This document shows positions 1 to 9,305 of a stretch of DNA of 64,000 nucleotides, piece by piece. A model generated the notes under the pieces. It did no database searches, was not told the origin of the DNA, and saw only the letters and a program-made list of their open reading frames with translations. The DNA lies in the NCBI GenBank assembly GCA_030068525.1, contig JASJOS010000007.1, positions 310,001 to 374,000 on the forward strand. The letters run 5' to 3'. Both the position numbers and the translations under genes were made by a program. Every line of letters begins with the position of its first letter. Position 1 is the first letter of the stretch. This DNA is from Xanthocytophaga flava. GTDB taxonomy: Bacteria > Bacteroidota > Bacteroidia > Cytophagales > 172606-1.

Positions 1-228
1 ATTACTTACTCTTTGAGACTCCAGATCATCAGAGATACCTTGGGTCCGATATTGATAATCTAACTGGAGACGGACTTTTCTGCTGATAGACCCAGAAATA
101 TTGGTTTCACTCCAAAACATCTGGTTTATGTTGTAGTGAGCAGATTGTGCCTGGCTAGATATATTATGAAAACTTAATATAAATCCTTGCAGGAGAAGAA
201 GCTTAACAAATACGTAATAGCAACGCAT
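1..228 (-). CDS. DUF2490-like outer-membrane protein, 5' end only (runs off the window)
   Basis: An open frame runs from an ATG at 228 to the window edge, giving 76 codons. It begins with a signal peptide: a hydrophobic stretch KLLLLQGFILSF followed by a cleavage-like site SSQAQS. The mature part has a Trp-Ser-Glu start and alternating residues (SRKVRLQLDYQYRTQ) typical of the first beta-strands of DUF2490-type beta-barrel proteins. Those proteins are predicted outer-membrane barrels of unknown function. A TAnnTTTG promoter element lies 46 bases upstream at 274-281. Family assignment rests on one strand pattern, so it is tentative. That this is a real exported protein is well supported. Confidence 0.6.
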   Translation of the reverse strand, partial: MRCYYVFVKLLLLQGFILSFHNISSQAQSAHYNINQMFWSETNISGSISRKVRLQLDYQYRTQGISDDLESQRVSN

Positions 229-273
229 GTAGTTTAATTAGAGCAGAAATGTTTCAATGGAGGTTTTATTCTA

Positions 274-281
274 CAAAACTA
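274..281 (-). promoter_or_regulatory. Promoter -7 element for the DUF2490-like gene
   Basis: Reads TAGTTTTG on the minus strand, matching the Bacteroidota -7 consensus TAnnTTTG, 46 bases before the ATG at 228. No well-spaced -33 TTG was found. Confidence 0.35.
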
Positions 282-328
282 AACTTCAAATATTACCTGG
301 TAATAACTGCAATGTTTTGTTAATGTTA

Positions 329-354
329 ATTTATAAGTACATGTACTTATAAAT
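329..354. promoter_or_regulatory. Perfect 26-bp palindrome, candidate operator
   Basis: Half site ATTTATAAGTACA is followed directly by its exact reverse complement with no spacer, centred at 341.5. It lies between two divergent genes and is not followed by a T-tract, so a dimeric repressor site is more likely than a terminator. The binding protein is unknown. Confidence 0.4.
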
Positions 355-685
355 CCTACCACTCTGTTAACAATAAATTAATATTAAGCCCGCAAAAACT
401 TAAAATAAACAAAAACATAATATTAAATAACCAAAATTACTCTCAATATGAATCAAATGTTACTGCAAAATTACTGTAATACCACCATATAAATTCCTAT
501 CTAAAGCAGACTATTATTATACAAAGGATTGCACTTGCTAGTAAGATGTTGTAGATAAGTATTTAGAGAGGTAACTTTTGACCATTTAATTTCCTTACTC
601 TACCTGTCTATGTAATATTGGAAAGCAAATACTATTGGAAATCTGGCAGAATATATACTCTTTGCTAGCTATTAACACACATTGT

Positions 686-1444
686 ATGTTCTGGAAGAAG
701 AAACAAGAACTTAGTTGTCCGGTTACACCAGAAGATAAAGAGTGGATCGAAAACAATCTGGATTGGCTCGATCGCAACCTGGTTGAACTGGCACACTTTC
801 CGACTATTTTGCCAACAAAGGATTTCTTTGACTGGAAATTTACAGGCAAGCAAGACGATGCCTTCTACGTGTTGGCACGTATAGGGGAGTTATGCAGCAT
901 AAATATATCGCACATTCAGCTGGACTTTATCAACGATCAGCTGGATTTTGGTAATGGATTGCTTACAGCTATTGAGAAAGGCGAAAAAGGGATAGGAGGA
1001 CTGTATTTTGGAGATGAAGATGGGGAAGCCATCACCATAGAAAAGAAGCAACTTGATAACCCAGCTTCTTTAATTGCTGTTATGGCTCATGAGCTTAGTC
1101 ACCATGTACTGATAGGCTTACACGATATTGGGTATTCAGACGAAAAAGAGAATGAGTATCTGACAGATTTAACTGCTGTAGCCTATGGCTTTGGAATATT
1201 TCTTAGTGATAATGCAACAATTTACCAAGTAAGCTCTTCCAGTTGGCGAATTGGTAAACAAGGTTATCTACCTCCTCAAGTTATTGCTTATGCCATGGCA
1301 GTTATTCAGTATTTTAAAGGAGAAATCAAAACGAATCCTGTCTGGATAGACCATCTGGATAAGAAAACAAAAAAATATTTTCTCCAAAGTCTGGATTATG
1401 TGCGTGTACACCCTCCGACACCTACTGGTCATTTAAACTGGTAA
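686..1444 (+). CDS. Zincin-like protein with HExxH motif, unknown function
   Basis: This 252-residue protein is probably soluble. Residues 135-140 are HELSHH, the HExxH zinc-binding signature of metallopeptidases. They sit in a helix preceded by ASLIAVMA and are followed by a conserved-looking ENEYLTDLTAVAYGFG stretch (about 155-170) that could supply the third ligand (Glu or Asp). No signal peptide was seen. The frame is open upstream to a TTG at 635, but the ATG at 686 is preferred because the upstream residues look non-native. It stands alone between a divergent gene and an oxidoreductase. Activity as a peptidase is inference from the motif; the family name is not recognised. Confidence 0.7.
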   Translation: MFWKKKQELSCPVTPEDKEWIENNLDWLDRNLVELAHFPTILPTKDFFDWKFTGKQDDAFYVLARIGELCSINISHIQLDFINDQLDFGNGLLTAIEKGEKGIGGLYFGDEDGEAITIEKKQLDNPASLIAVMAHELSHHVLIGLHDIGYSDEKENEYLTDLTAVAYGFGIFLSDNATIYQVSSSSWRIGKQGYLPPQVIAYAMAVIQYFKGEIKTNPVWIDHLDKKTKKYFLQSLDYVRVHPPTPTGHLNW

Positions 1445-1572
1445 AAGACTTCTCAGTAACTGCTGTATGAGTCAATGTAGGTGATCAAGTATTTCACTCA
1501 GGTTGTCATTCTTTTTTGTGCATTCTTTTCTTTCTGGCTTTCTTATGCTGTATTACAGTTGTAAGCTAACGT

Positions 1573-3708
1573 ATGAAGAAAAAGAATCAGTTAAACCGGA
1601 GAGATTTTCTGAAAGTAAGTACCCTGGCAGGTGGAGGACTACTAATATCCATATTATTGCCTCCCACAATTAAAAACTATACATCACCTTCTGCATTTTC
1701 TCCGCATGCTTTCCTCCGTATTGATGAAGATAACTCTATACATATCATTTTATCCAAGGTAGAAATGGGGCAAGGTATATGGACTACCTTACCTATGCTT
1801 ATTGCGGAAGAACTGGATTGCGATTGGAAAAACATACAGATTACTCACAGCCCACCTGGTAAAAAAGAAGATTTTCAACTGCCTCCTGTTGAACAAAGCA
1901 CAGGAGGTTCTAGCTCAACTACTTCCGAATTTGACCGATACAGACAAGCGGGAGCTACAGCTCGCATTATGCTTATACAGGCAGCAGCCCAAAAATGGGG
2001 AGTACAACCTGCATCCTGTAAAACAGAAAATGGATATGTTATTTCAGGAACAAAACGGGTTAGCTATGGTCAGTTAACAGTAGAGGCATCCAAGTTACCT
2101 ATTCCATCATCTGTTCAGTTGCGTCCTCCCAATGAATGGAAGTATATTGGCAAACCTCAAAAACGGCTGGATGCTCCTATCAAAGTAAACGGGCAGGCGA
2201 AATTCGGCATGGATATGCAATTTCCTAACCTGCTCACAGCAGTGGTAGCTCATGCACCCGCTTTTGGAGGTAAAGTCAAGTCCTTTAATGCAGATATGGC
2301 AAAAGCTATGCAGGGAGTACATGGAGTATTCCAGATACCTACAGGCATTGCAGTCCTTGCTACTAATTACTGGACAGCCCAAAAAGCAAAAGAAACTCTC
2401 AAGATTGAGTGGGATCTTGGCCCCAATGAAGAAATTTCTAGTTCTCGCCTTGTAGACAGCTATAGAAAACTAGCAAAAACCAAGGGGAAAGTGGTTGTTC
2501 AGAAGGAGAGTAAAACTATATTTCCAAAAGCAAAGCATGTTATTGATGTAGACTATGTATTTCCGTATCTGTCCCATTCTCCTATGGAGCCACTAAATTG
2601 CACAGTGCAGATACAAGACAATCTCTGTGAAGTATGGACAGGCACTCAATCACCTTTGTTACATCAGCAGGAAATCGCCACATTTTTAAAGCTTTCCCCT
2701 GAACAGGTTTTGTTTCAAACACCTTTTCTTGGAGGCAGTTTTGGTAGGCGAGGTTCTTTTCAGGGTGACTGGGTCATGGAAGCAGTACAGATCGCTCAAG
2801 TAAGTGGTCAATTTATCAAACTGGTCTGGTCACGGGAAGATGACATTCAAGGTGGTTACTACAGACCTATGTATTTACATAAGGTACATATTGAAGCAGA
2901 CGAGGTGGGGAACCCTCTCACCTGGAACCACAGCATCGTGGGTCAATCTCTATTTGTCAATACACCTCTGGAATCATGGATTGCTCCTAAAGGTATTGAT
3001 TACAGTTCAGTAGATGGCGTAAACGGTTCTCCCTATCTGGAAATAACCCCCAATCATTCCATTGAATTACATACAACCCAACTAGGTGTACCTGTGCTTC
3101 CCTGGCGTTCAGTTGGCAACACCCATACGGCTTTTGTTATGGAAACTCTGATTGACCAACTGGCAGCACGTACCTCAAAGGACCCTGTTGTGTATAGACA
3201 CATGTTACTAAAAAATTATCCTCGTCACCTAAATGCCCTTAACCTGGCTGCTGAAAAAGTAGGATGGCATACCTCACCACCTAAAGGTGTTTTTCGGGGT
3301 GTAGCACTACATGCAGCTATGGGGAGTTGTGTTTGCCAGATAGTGGAACTATCAATACAAGATCACCAAATCAGGATACATCGGGTTGTATGTGCCATTG
3401 ACTGTGGATTGGCAGTGAATCCGGACGGAGTATGTGCCCAAATGGAGAGTGGTATCATTTATGGCCTCACGGCTGCATTATATGGTGAGATAACACTTGA
3501 AAAAGGGAGAGTAAAACAAAGTAATTTCCACGACTACCCAATACTCCGAATGAGTGAAACACCCAAGATTGAGGTGTATATTGCCAACAGCACAGAAACG
3601 ATGGGGGGAGTTGGAGAACCTGGAGTACCACCTATTGCACCTGCGCTTGCCAATGCGATATTTGCAGCAACAGGTAAGCACATTCATACCCTGCCCATAC
3701 GATTATAA
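1573..3708 (+). CDS. Molybdopterin-binding subunit of a xanthine dehydrogenase/isoquinoline oxidoreductase-family enzyme
   Basis: This 711-residue protein matches the large (beta) subunit of IorB-type enzymes, which hydroxylate heterocycles or oxidise aldehydes at a molybdenum centre. The N-terminus is a Tat signal with twin arginine at residues 9-10 (NRRDFLKVSTLAGGG), implying folded export to the periplasm. Cofactor-region motifs include GGSFGRRG and the late GGVGEPGVPPIAPA, where Glu is the expected catalytic base. In known members this subunit works with a 2Fe-2S subunit of about 150 residues and often a cytochrome. Neither is adjacent here, so the electron acceptor is unknown. MoaE and MoeB for the cofactor lie about 30 kb away. 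Substrate cannot be told from sequence. Confidence 0.88.
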   Translation: MKKKNQLNRRDFLKVSTLAGGGLLISILLPPTIKNYTSPSAFSPHAFLRIDEDNSIHIILSKVEMGQGIWTTLPMLIAEELDCDWKNIQITHSPPGKKEDFQLPPVEQSTGGSSSTTSEFDRYRQAGATARIMLIQAAAQKWGVQPASCKTENGYVISGTKRVSYGQLTVEASKLPIPSSVQLRPPNEWKYIGKPQKRLDAPIKVNGQAKFGMDMQFPNLLTAVVAHAPAFGGKVKSFNADMAKAMQGVHGVFQIPTGIAVLATNYWTAQKAKETLKIEWDLGPNEEISSSRLVDSYRKLAKTKGKVVVQKESKTIFPKAKHVIDVDYVFPYLSHSPMEPLNCTVQIQDNLCEVWTGTQSPLLHQQEIATFLKLSPEQVLFQTPFLGGSFGRRGSFQGDWVMEAVQIAQVSGQFIKLVWSREDDIQGGYYRPMYLHKVHIEADEVGNPLTWNHSIVGQSLFVNTPLESWIAPKGIDYSSVDGVNGSPYLEITPNHSIELHTTQLGVPVLPWRSVGNTHTAFVMETLIDQLAARTSKDPVVYRHMLLKNYPRHLNALNLAAEKVGWHTSPPKGVFRGVALHAAMGSCVCQIVELSIQDHQIRIHRVVCAIDCGLAVNPDGVCAQMESGIIYGLTAALYGEITLEKGRVKQSNFHDYPILRMSETPKIEVYIANSTETMGGVGEPGVPPIAPALANAIFAATGKHIHTLPIRL

Positions 3709-3832
3709 GTCTGGTAAGTTGTTAAATGAACAAGTTTATTGATTTGGTAATCAACTATTTGCTTTGTAAGTGGTATTCTTGTTTCTTTAATACACAATCT
3801 TATCTATCCAAGACTGCTAACTACAAAACCTG

Positions 3833-5164
3833 ATGATGCATTCGTTACCGTATCTCACTGTATTACTCATTGTGGGAATCGGTTTGATTGTCTTACTTAC
3901 AACACGCTACAAAGTACCTGCTTTTTTTTCCTTATTCCTGGCATGTCTGGTTGTTGGACTAGGAGCCAATATGTCCTTAGATGAAACTATTACAGTAATC
4001 AAGGATGGATTTGGGAATATATTAAAATCGTTGGGATTAATTATCGTGCTGGGTACTACACTGGGATTAGTATTGGAACATACAGGTAGTACTACAGTGA
4101 TGGCGACCTTCCTTTTACAAAAGATGGGCAATCGCTTTGCATCCTTGGCTATGAGTATTACAGGCTTCATTGTAGGCTTGCCTATATTCTGTGACTCTGG
4201 TTATATTGTATTGAGTGGACTCAATCATTCCATGGCTAAACGTGCCGGAGTTCCAATCTCAGTATTATCTGTTTCTTTAGCTACTGGTTTGTATTCTGTT
4301 CACTGTCTGATACCTCCTCATCCAGGTAGTGCTGCCGCCGCTGCTACTCTTGGAGCTGACTTTGGTAAATTGCTATTGATAGGCATTCCGGTAGCTATTC
4401 CAGCTATGATTGTTGGTAATATATGGGCTATTTATTCAGGTAAACGATCAGTTTCTCTCACAGAAGAGCCCCTAAATAATGTAAAGGAAAAACCTACCAA
4501 TCAACCTTCTCTTTTTGTAGCCTGTCTCCCTGTTTTTATCCCTATACTTCTAATTGGTGTCAGGCCATTTTTAAGCACACAACTCTTAGCATCCTCTAGC
4601 TGGCTAAGGGCTCTTTCTTATTCAGGCAATCCAGTCATTGCATTACTACTCGGAATAATGCTTGCATTTGCAGCTAAACGAAACTGGCTGAAGAGTGAAC
4701 TGGCTGAACTATTACATAAAGCAACTGAGAAAGCAGGAGAGATATTGGTGATCATTGGAATGGGAGGGGCTTTTGGTGCCATTTTAACAGCTACGAAAAT
4801 AGGAGAATACTTTAGCGAATCGATAGTATTAGGTAACATAGGATTACTTTTTCCTTTTTTGCTTACTGCCCTTTTAAAGACAGCTCAGGGTTCATCTACA
4901 GTTGCCATTATTACAGCAGCTTCTATTGTTTTGCCATTATTACCTGCACTACACCTTTCCAGCGAAACAGACCGAGTACTTTGTGTACTTGCTATGGGGA
5001 GTGGGTCTATGATGATTTCTCATGCTAATGATGCATACTTCTGGGTAATTGCAAAATTCTCTGGCTTGGATATGCGTACTATGTTACGAAGTTATTCCGT
5101 TGCAACTATCCTTATGGGTATCACTACGTTTCTGACGGTTTACCTGCTTTCCAAAGTATTATAA
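3833..5164 (+). CDS. Gluconate:H+ symporter, GntP family
   Basis: A 443-residue integral membrane protein with about 12 hydrophobic segments, the usual GntP length. Recognisable family stretches are GLPIFCDSGYIVLSGL near residue 120 and LIPPHPGSAAAAATLGAD near 165. The late segment TAQGSSTVAIITAASIVLPL is also typical. The family imports gluconate or related sugar acids with protons across the inner membrane. Two tandem ATGs occur at 3833 and 3836, and either could start it. An FGGY gluconokinase at 40237-41715 would supply the next step, although the genes are far apart. The exact sugar acid is inference. Confidence 0.9.
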   Translation: MMHSLPYLTVLLIVGIGLIVLLTTRYKVPAFFSLFLACLVVGLGANMSLDETITVIKDGFGNILKSLGLIIVLGTTLGLVLEHTGSTTVMATFLLQKMGNRFASLAMSITGFIVGLPIFCDSGYIVLSGLNHSMAKRAGVPISVLSVSLATGLYSVHCLIPPHPGSAAAAATLGADFGKLLLIGIPVAIPAMIVGNIWAIYSGKRSVSLTEEPLNNVKEKPTNQPSLFVACLPVFIPILLIGVRPFLSTQLLASSSWLRALSYSGNPVIALLLGIMLAFAAKRNWLKSELAELLHKATEKAGEILVIIGMGGAFGAILTATKIGEYFSESIVLGNIGLLFPFLLTALLKTAQGSSTVAIITAASIVLPLLPALHLSSETDRVLCVLAMGSGSMMISHANDAYFWVIAKFSGLDMRTMLRSYSVATILMGITTFLTVYLLSKVL

Positions 5165-5190
5165 CTTTTACGTTTGAATTTTTGTACTTG

Positions 5191-5214
5191 TGGTAGAACA
5201 ATTGGTAGAACAAT
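5191..5214. repeat. Tandem duplication of a 12-bp unit
   Basis: TGGTAGAACAAT occurs twice head to tail, 44 bases before the NAD(P)H-binding protein gene. It could be a small operator or a slippage product. Confidence 0.35.
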
Positions 5215-5257
5215 TATTGTGGCAACATATAATTTGAACTATTAAATAACTAGAAAC

Positions 5258-5896
5258 ATGAAAGCACTGATTATCGGCGCCACAGGGGCGACAGGAAAAG
5301 ATCTTGTCAATATCCTTATGCAAGATACTGCCTATACAGAAGTAGTAGTATTTGTACGTCGTCCCATCGGAATAACAAATCCTAAATTATCCGAGATCCT
5401 CACTGATTTTGATAAACTGGAAGAAGTAGCTGGTTCTATTCAGGGAGATGTGTGGTTTTCTTGCCTGGGAACTACACTGAAAGATGCAGGTTCCAAAGAA
5501 AAACAATGGCATATTGATTATACGATTCCTGCAACATTTGCTGAACTAGCGAAAAAGAACGGCATCCCTAAAGCTGTTTTACTTTCTGCCTACGGTGCCT
5601 CTCCATCCAGTAACGTATTTTATTCTAAAATGAAAGGAGAACTGGAAGAGAAGATTGCCAGCCTTGCCTTTGAGCAGTACATTATTTTTAAACCCGGGAT
5701 GCTACTACGTAAAAACACAGACCGGCCAAGTGAACGTATTATAGCGAATGTTTTACACTTTGTGAACAAGGTAGGAATGATTCGGAAATTTCGTCCATTA
5801 TCCACCTCTGTGCTGGCAGAGAAACTGGCAAAAGCGCCCAAAGTTCTCCCTCCAGGAAAACACATTATAGAACTGAATAAGATCTTTGAATTTTGA
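5258..5896 (+). CDS. NAD(P)H-binding Rossmann protein (atypical SDR)
   Basis: This 212-residue protein starts with a beta-alpha-beta nucleotide fold, MKALIIGATGATGKDLV, carrying the GxTGxxG motif of atypical short-chain reductases. The segment DVWFSCLGTTLKDAGSKE and AVLLSAYGASPSS follows the pattern of YwnB/HTATIP2-like proteins. These bind NADP and act as redox sensors or reductases of unknown substrate. The length is normal for the group and no membrane segment is seen. It is probably a single-gene transcript. A specific reaction cannot be assigned. Confidence 0.8.
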   Translation: MKALIIGATGATGKDLVNILMQDTAYTEVVVFVRRPIGITNPKLSEILTDFDKLEEVAGSIQGDVWFSCLGTTLKDAGSKEKQWHIDYTIPATFAELAKKNGIPKAVLLSAYGASPSSNVFYSKMKGELEEKIASLAFEQYIIFKPGMLLRKNTDRPSERIIANVLHFVNKVGMIRKFRPLSTSVLAEKLAKAPKVLPPGKHIIELNKIFEF

Positions 5897-6442
5897 CAAT
5901 TCCTCTCAATTGCTCATTTAGTTTGAATCTACATCTTGAACAATACTTTATCTGACTATTTTGACCAGATCAATAAAAATACACCTAGCATAAGGCATTT
6001 GTTCAATTTTTGTTATTTTGGTCCGGCATATTCTATGCCTCTGGTAAAAGTGCTTATTCTCATGACGAAACCTGACAACCGGTAGTATACTTCATTCAGG
6101 CTGATTTTTAGCATTCCATATAAGAGAATAAGTAAATAGTCTAATAAATTTACGAAATACCGTAAACCATTTTTTCGGTCTTCTAAGACAATTTGCTGAT
6201 AGTCAAGCAATTGTAATTATGGTCTGGATTTAGCTATTCTATTGGATAGTAAGAGGGTGTACTATAAATATGCGATGTATTCAGGTTGTATCTGTAACAA
6301 CAAGTGACGCCGTTGCCAGTCATAATGGTATCAGACTAGTCTCTTTTATAATACTTATTTTCTAAGACGTGTTTACTTCACTATGAATCAAGTACCCTTA
6401 TCAAATATATTTTTTTCTTAACCATTTAACCAATTCATTACA
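5897..6442. other. Intergenic region without a convincing gene
   Basis: A 546-base AT-rich gap between two plus-strand genes. A 65-codon minus-strand frame (6013-6210) lacks recognisable features and is not called. No terminator hairpin with a T-tract was seen. Confidence 0.5.
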
Positions 6443-7264
6443 ATGAGTACACTAAAATTAAAAGACGGAACAGAATTGTATTACAAAGACTGGGGTACTG
6501 GTCAACCTATCGTTTTTCACCACGGCTGGCCATTGTCAAGTGATGACTGGGATGCACAAATGTTCTTCTTCTTCAAGCAAGGTTTCCGGGTAATTGCACA
6601 TGATAGAAGAGGTCACGGACGTTCTACTCAAACTACAGCCGGACATGAGATGGACACATATGCTTCAGATGTAGCGCAGCTGGTAGAAGCGTTGGATTTG
6701 AAAAACGCGATACACGTAGGTCATTCAACTGGTGGAGGAGAAGTAATTCGCTATGTGAATAAATATGGCAAAGGTCGGGTTGCCAAAGCTGTCTTAGTGA
6801 GCGCGGTAACACCTAGTATGGTAAAAAGTCCTCAAAATCCGGATGGTGTTCCGATGAATGTTTTTGATGATATTCGTCTGCAGACTGCTACCAACAGACA
6901 ACAATTTTTCAGAGATCTAACGTTACCATTCTATGGATATAACCGGGAAGGAGCAGTAGAAAAAGACGGCATTCGCTTAAACTGGTGGAGACAAGGTATG
7001 TCAGGCAGTATCCTGGCTCATTATGAATGTGTAAAAGCTTTCTCTGAGACTGACTTCACAGAAGATCTTAAAAATGTAGATGTTCCTGTTTTGGTATTGC
7101 ATGGAGAAGATGACCAGATTGTTCCTTACCAAACCACTGCTTTACTAGCTGCCAAGTTGCTGAAACATGGTAAACTAATCACTTATCCAGGTTTCCCTCA
7201 TGGAATGCCTACAACAGAAGCAGCAACTATAAATGCTGATATTCTGAACTTTATCAAGTCATAA
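6443..7264 (+). CDS. Alpha/beta hydrolase, non-heme chloroperoxidase-like
   Basis: This 273-residue protein has the complete alpha/beta-hydrolase layout. The oxyanion segment is FHHGWPLSSDDW near residue 25. The nucleophile elbow is GHSTGGGE with Ser95. The acid lies in HGEDDQIVP (Asp223 or Asp224), and the catalytic His is His253 in PGFPHGMP. The sequence pattern around HDRRGHGRS and GHSTGGGEV is that of cofactor-free haloperoxidases/perhydrolases, which are mostly esterases in vivo. There is no signal peptide, so it is cytoplasmic. The natural substrate is unknown. Confidence 0.88.
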   Translation: MSTLKLKDGTELYYKDWGTGQPIVFHHGWPLSSDDWDAQMFFFFKQGFRVIAHDRRGHGRSTQTTAGHEMDTYASDVAQLVEALDLKNAIHVGHSTGGGEVIRYVNKYGKGRVAKAVLVSAVTPSMVKSPQNPDGVPMNVFDDIRLQTATNRQQFFRDLTLPFYGYNREGAVEKDGIRLNWWRQGMSGSILAHYECVKAFSETDFTEDLKNVDVPVLVLHGEDDQIVPYQTTALLAAKLLKHGKLITYPGFPHGMPTTEAATINADILNFIKS

Positions 7265-7507
7265 GTAGGAATAGAATAGTTGCTGCATATATTGGATAGC
7301 TGATATGTGCAGTAACTTACATAATCATATTTATAAAGCAACATACAACTGGATTTGAGTTTTCTCCATATTTCCTCTTCCTCTTTCATATCCCAACACT
7401 GAGGCAAAAAGCCTCCTGACAGCATAAAAAATAGGGCAATTTAAAAATTGATTGATTTTTAGAAATACCTGCTTGATTTTTCATAACGGTTGGGGTCGTT
7501 CTCATAC

Positions 7508-7515
7508 TACTTTTG
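7508..7515 (+). promoter_or_regulatory. Promoter -7 element of the NTF2-like gene
   Basis: TACTTTTG matches TAnnTTTG, 39 bases before the ATG at 7555. A TTG at 7490-7492 is a possible -33 element, but the 15-base spacer is short. Confidence 0.45.
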
Positions 7516-7554
7516 TATCACAAATAACAACAAAACATACAAAAAGTAACTATC

Positions 7555-8007
7555 ATGAAAACGAAAGAACAAATCAGAACTCTTGCACAACAAGCTTTTA
7601 AAAATCACCTGGAATACCTGTCTTCAGGAAGAATTACTGAATGGGTAGACTTATTTACCAATGATGGTATATTAGAATTTCCTTATGGTCCAGCCGATTT
7701 TCCCAAACATGTAGAAGGAAAGCAAGCCTTATATGAGTATATGCAGAACTTCCCTGAACATTTTAAGGTACAGTTCGAGAACCTGCATTTTCATGGAACT
7801 GAAGATCCTACACTTGTCATTGCAGAGTTTACCAGTAGTGGTCATGCCATTTCTACAGGCAAGCCTTACAATCAGAAATATATTTCAGTGGTGACAACCA
7901 ATGAGGATGGAGAAATCGTCAAATATGTAGACTTCTGGAATCCTATGGTAGCACTTGAAGCTATCAATGCCCCACTCGCAAGTTTTGTTGAAGGCAGTCA
8001 TGCATAA
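7555..8007 (+). CDS. NTF2-like/SnoaL-like protein
   Basis: A 150-residue protein with the cone-shaped NTF2 fold pattern. An N-terminal helix pair (LAQQAFKNHLEYLSSGRITEWVDLF) is followed by the sequence NDGILEFPYGP. Later come the strands FHGTEDPTLVIAEFTSSG, YISVVTTNEDGEIVKYVDFWNP. This superfamily includes ketosteroid isomerases, polyketide cyclases and many ligand-binding proteins. The AraC regulator starting 101 bases downstream may control it. A specific function cannot be assigned. Confidence 0.82.
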   Translation: MKTKEQIRTLAQQAFKNHLEYLSSGRITEWVDLFTNDGILEFPYGPADFPKHVEGKQALYEYMQNFPEHFKVQFENLHFHGTEDPTLVIAEFTSSGHAISTGKPYNQKYISVVTTNEDGEIVKYVDFWNPMVALEAINAPLASFVEGSHA

Positions 8008-8024
8008 TGTCTGTTTTATGCAAA

Positions 8025-8057
8025 CTGGGTGAAGGTGAATCTATAACCTCCACCCAG
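8025..8057 (+). terminator. Hairpin after the NTF2-like gene
   Basis: CTGGGTG at 8025-8031 pairs with CACCCAG at 8051-8057, with extra pairing AGGT/ACCT inside. There is no clear T-tract, so termination is possible but unproven. Confidence 0.4.
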
Positions 8058-8059
8058 TA

Positions 8060-8067
8060 TATCTTTG
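8060..8067 (+). promoter_or_regulatory. Promoter -7 element of the AraC gene at 8109
   Basis: TATCTTTG, a match to TAnnTTTG, lies 41 bases before the ATG at 8109 and directly after the hairpin. No good -33 box was found. Confidence 0.45.
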
Positions 8068-8108
8068 CCTAACCAAATACAATATCGCACAACCTCGCAT
8101 TCCCTCAC

Positions 8109-9071
8109 ATGAAATATTTGCGTAATTTTGTCCTTCTGAAAAGAATCTTTTCAAATCAAAATCTGAAGGACAAATTGGCTAAACCAGAAACAATAGAAGA
8201 ATATTATGCAAATCGTCCATTTTTGTCTGCTGCTGAGGTAGACAGGAATGCCGCCCACTTTAATATCTTTCGTATAGGTGATCCGGATATTGAAGACATA
8301 CAAGTTCCTTTTGGCCGTAAGGATTATTTCAAGATCTGCATTATTACAGGAAACAGCCGTATACACTATGCAGATAAGACCTTCGAAGTACGTGAACATG
8401 GGCTATTATTTGCCAATCCACAAATCCCTTATAACTGGGAACCTCTTACGCCAAACCAACAAGGATTTAGTTGTATTTTTAATGAAGCTTTTTTTGAACG
8501 CTTTGGCAGAATAAAGGAATATCCGGTTTTCAAACCAGGAGGATTTCCTGTATATGAACTGACCACAGAAGAACTTTCAACTATTAAGGCCATTTTTGAG
8601 CAAATACTAAATGAGAAAAATGGTCAGTTTGAATTTAAGGACGATGCTATCAGAACACTGATACTCCAATTGATTCATAGTGCCATTAAAATGCGTCCGG
8701 CAATCAATACTATTCCAGAAAAGGTAACGGCCGCCAGCAGAATTACCTCATTGTTTTTAGAACTCCTTGAACGGCAGTTTCCTCTCGAAAGTACATCTTC
8801 AGAAATACAACTCCGTTCGGCATCTGACTTTGCGAATCAGATGGCAGTGCATGTCAACCATCTAAATAAATCTGTAAAGGAAGTTACCGCAAAAACTACC
8901 TCTGAGATCATTATGCAGCGATTGTTGCAGGAAGCCAAAATCATGTTGAAGCATACATCCTGGCCTATATCAGATATTGCTTATGCACTTGGCTTTGAAG
9001 GTCCTACTCATTTCAGTACGTTCATTAAGCGACAATTACAATTGTCACCTTCTCAGTACCGCAATACATAA
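8109..9071 (+). CDS. AraC-family transcriptional regulator
   Basis: This 320-residue protein has an N-terminal cupin-like sensor (about 40-150, with GNSRIHYADKTFEVREHGLL) and a C-terminal double helix-turn-helix (about 225-320). The second HTH contains the hallmark stretch SDIAYALGFEGPTHFSTFIK followed by SPSQYR. It lies just downstream of the NTF2-like gene on the same strand and could regulate it or the hydrolase before it. The ligand is unknown. Three other AraC regulators lie in this window, but this one is clearly divergent from them. Confidence 0.9.
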   Translation: MKYLRNFVLLKRIFSNQNLKDKLAKPETIEEYYANRPFLSAAEVDRNAAHFNIFRIGDPDIEDIQVPFGRKDYFKICIITGNSRIHYADKTFEVREHGLLFANPQIPYNWEPLTPNQQGFSCIFNEAFFERFGRIKEYPVFKPGGFPVYELTTEELSTIKAIFEQILNEKNGQFEFKDDAIRTLILQLIHSAIKMRPAINTIPEKVTAASRITSLFLELLERQFPLESTSSEIQLRSASDFANQMAVHVNHLNKSVKEVTAKTTSEIIMQRLLQEAKIMLKHTSWPISDIAYALGFEGPTHFSTFIKRQLQLSPSQYRNT

Positions 9072-9305
9072 TTTGGCTTTAGCAAAAAATCTTCTTGTCT
9101 CTTCTTAGTATACATTGGCTAAACTTTGCCATGCATTAAAAGCAAGGTAGTTTAGCTGTATTACTATCACTCTACCACGTACATGCGAAAGGGGGTATTT
9201 TTCCCGTATCCGCAGGGCATTTTCCCCGTTTCTAGCCTAAGTAGTAGAAATCATCCACATCAAGCAGTATTTTTCCGAAATAGTTTAGTATCAAAGCTTT
9301 TCCCT

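Larger units (their letters stand above)
229..685. other. Divergent intergenic region, AT-rich
   Basis: This 457-base gap separates the minus-strand DUF2490-like gene from the plus-strand zincin-like gene. It holds one promoter element (274-281) and a perfect 26-base palindrome (329-354). I see no coding potential in the remaining AT-rich sequence. Confidence 0.6.

Noticed and set aside
6013-6210. A 65-codon minus-strand frame in the gap after the NAD(P)H-binding gene
   Set aside because: No recognisable features, no promoter and no terminator; composition is biased by AT-rich DNA.
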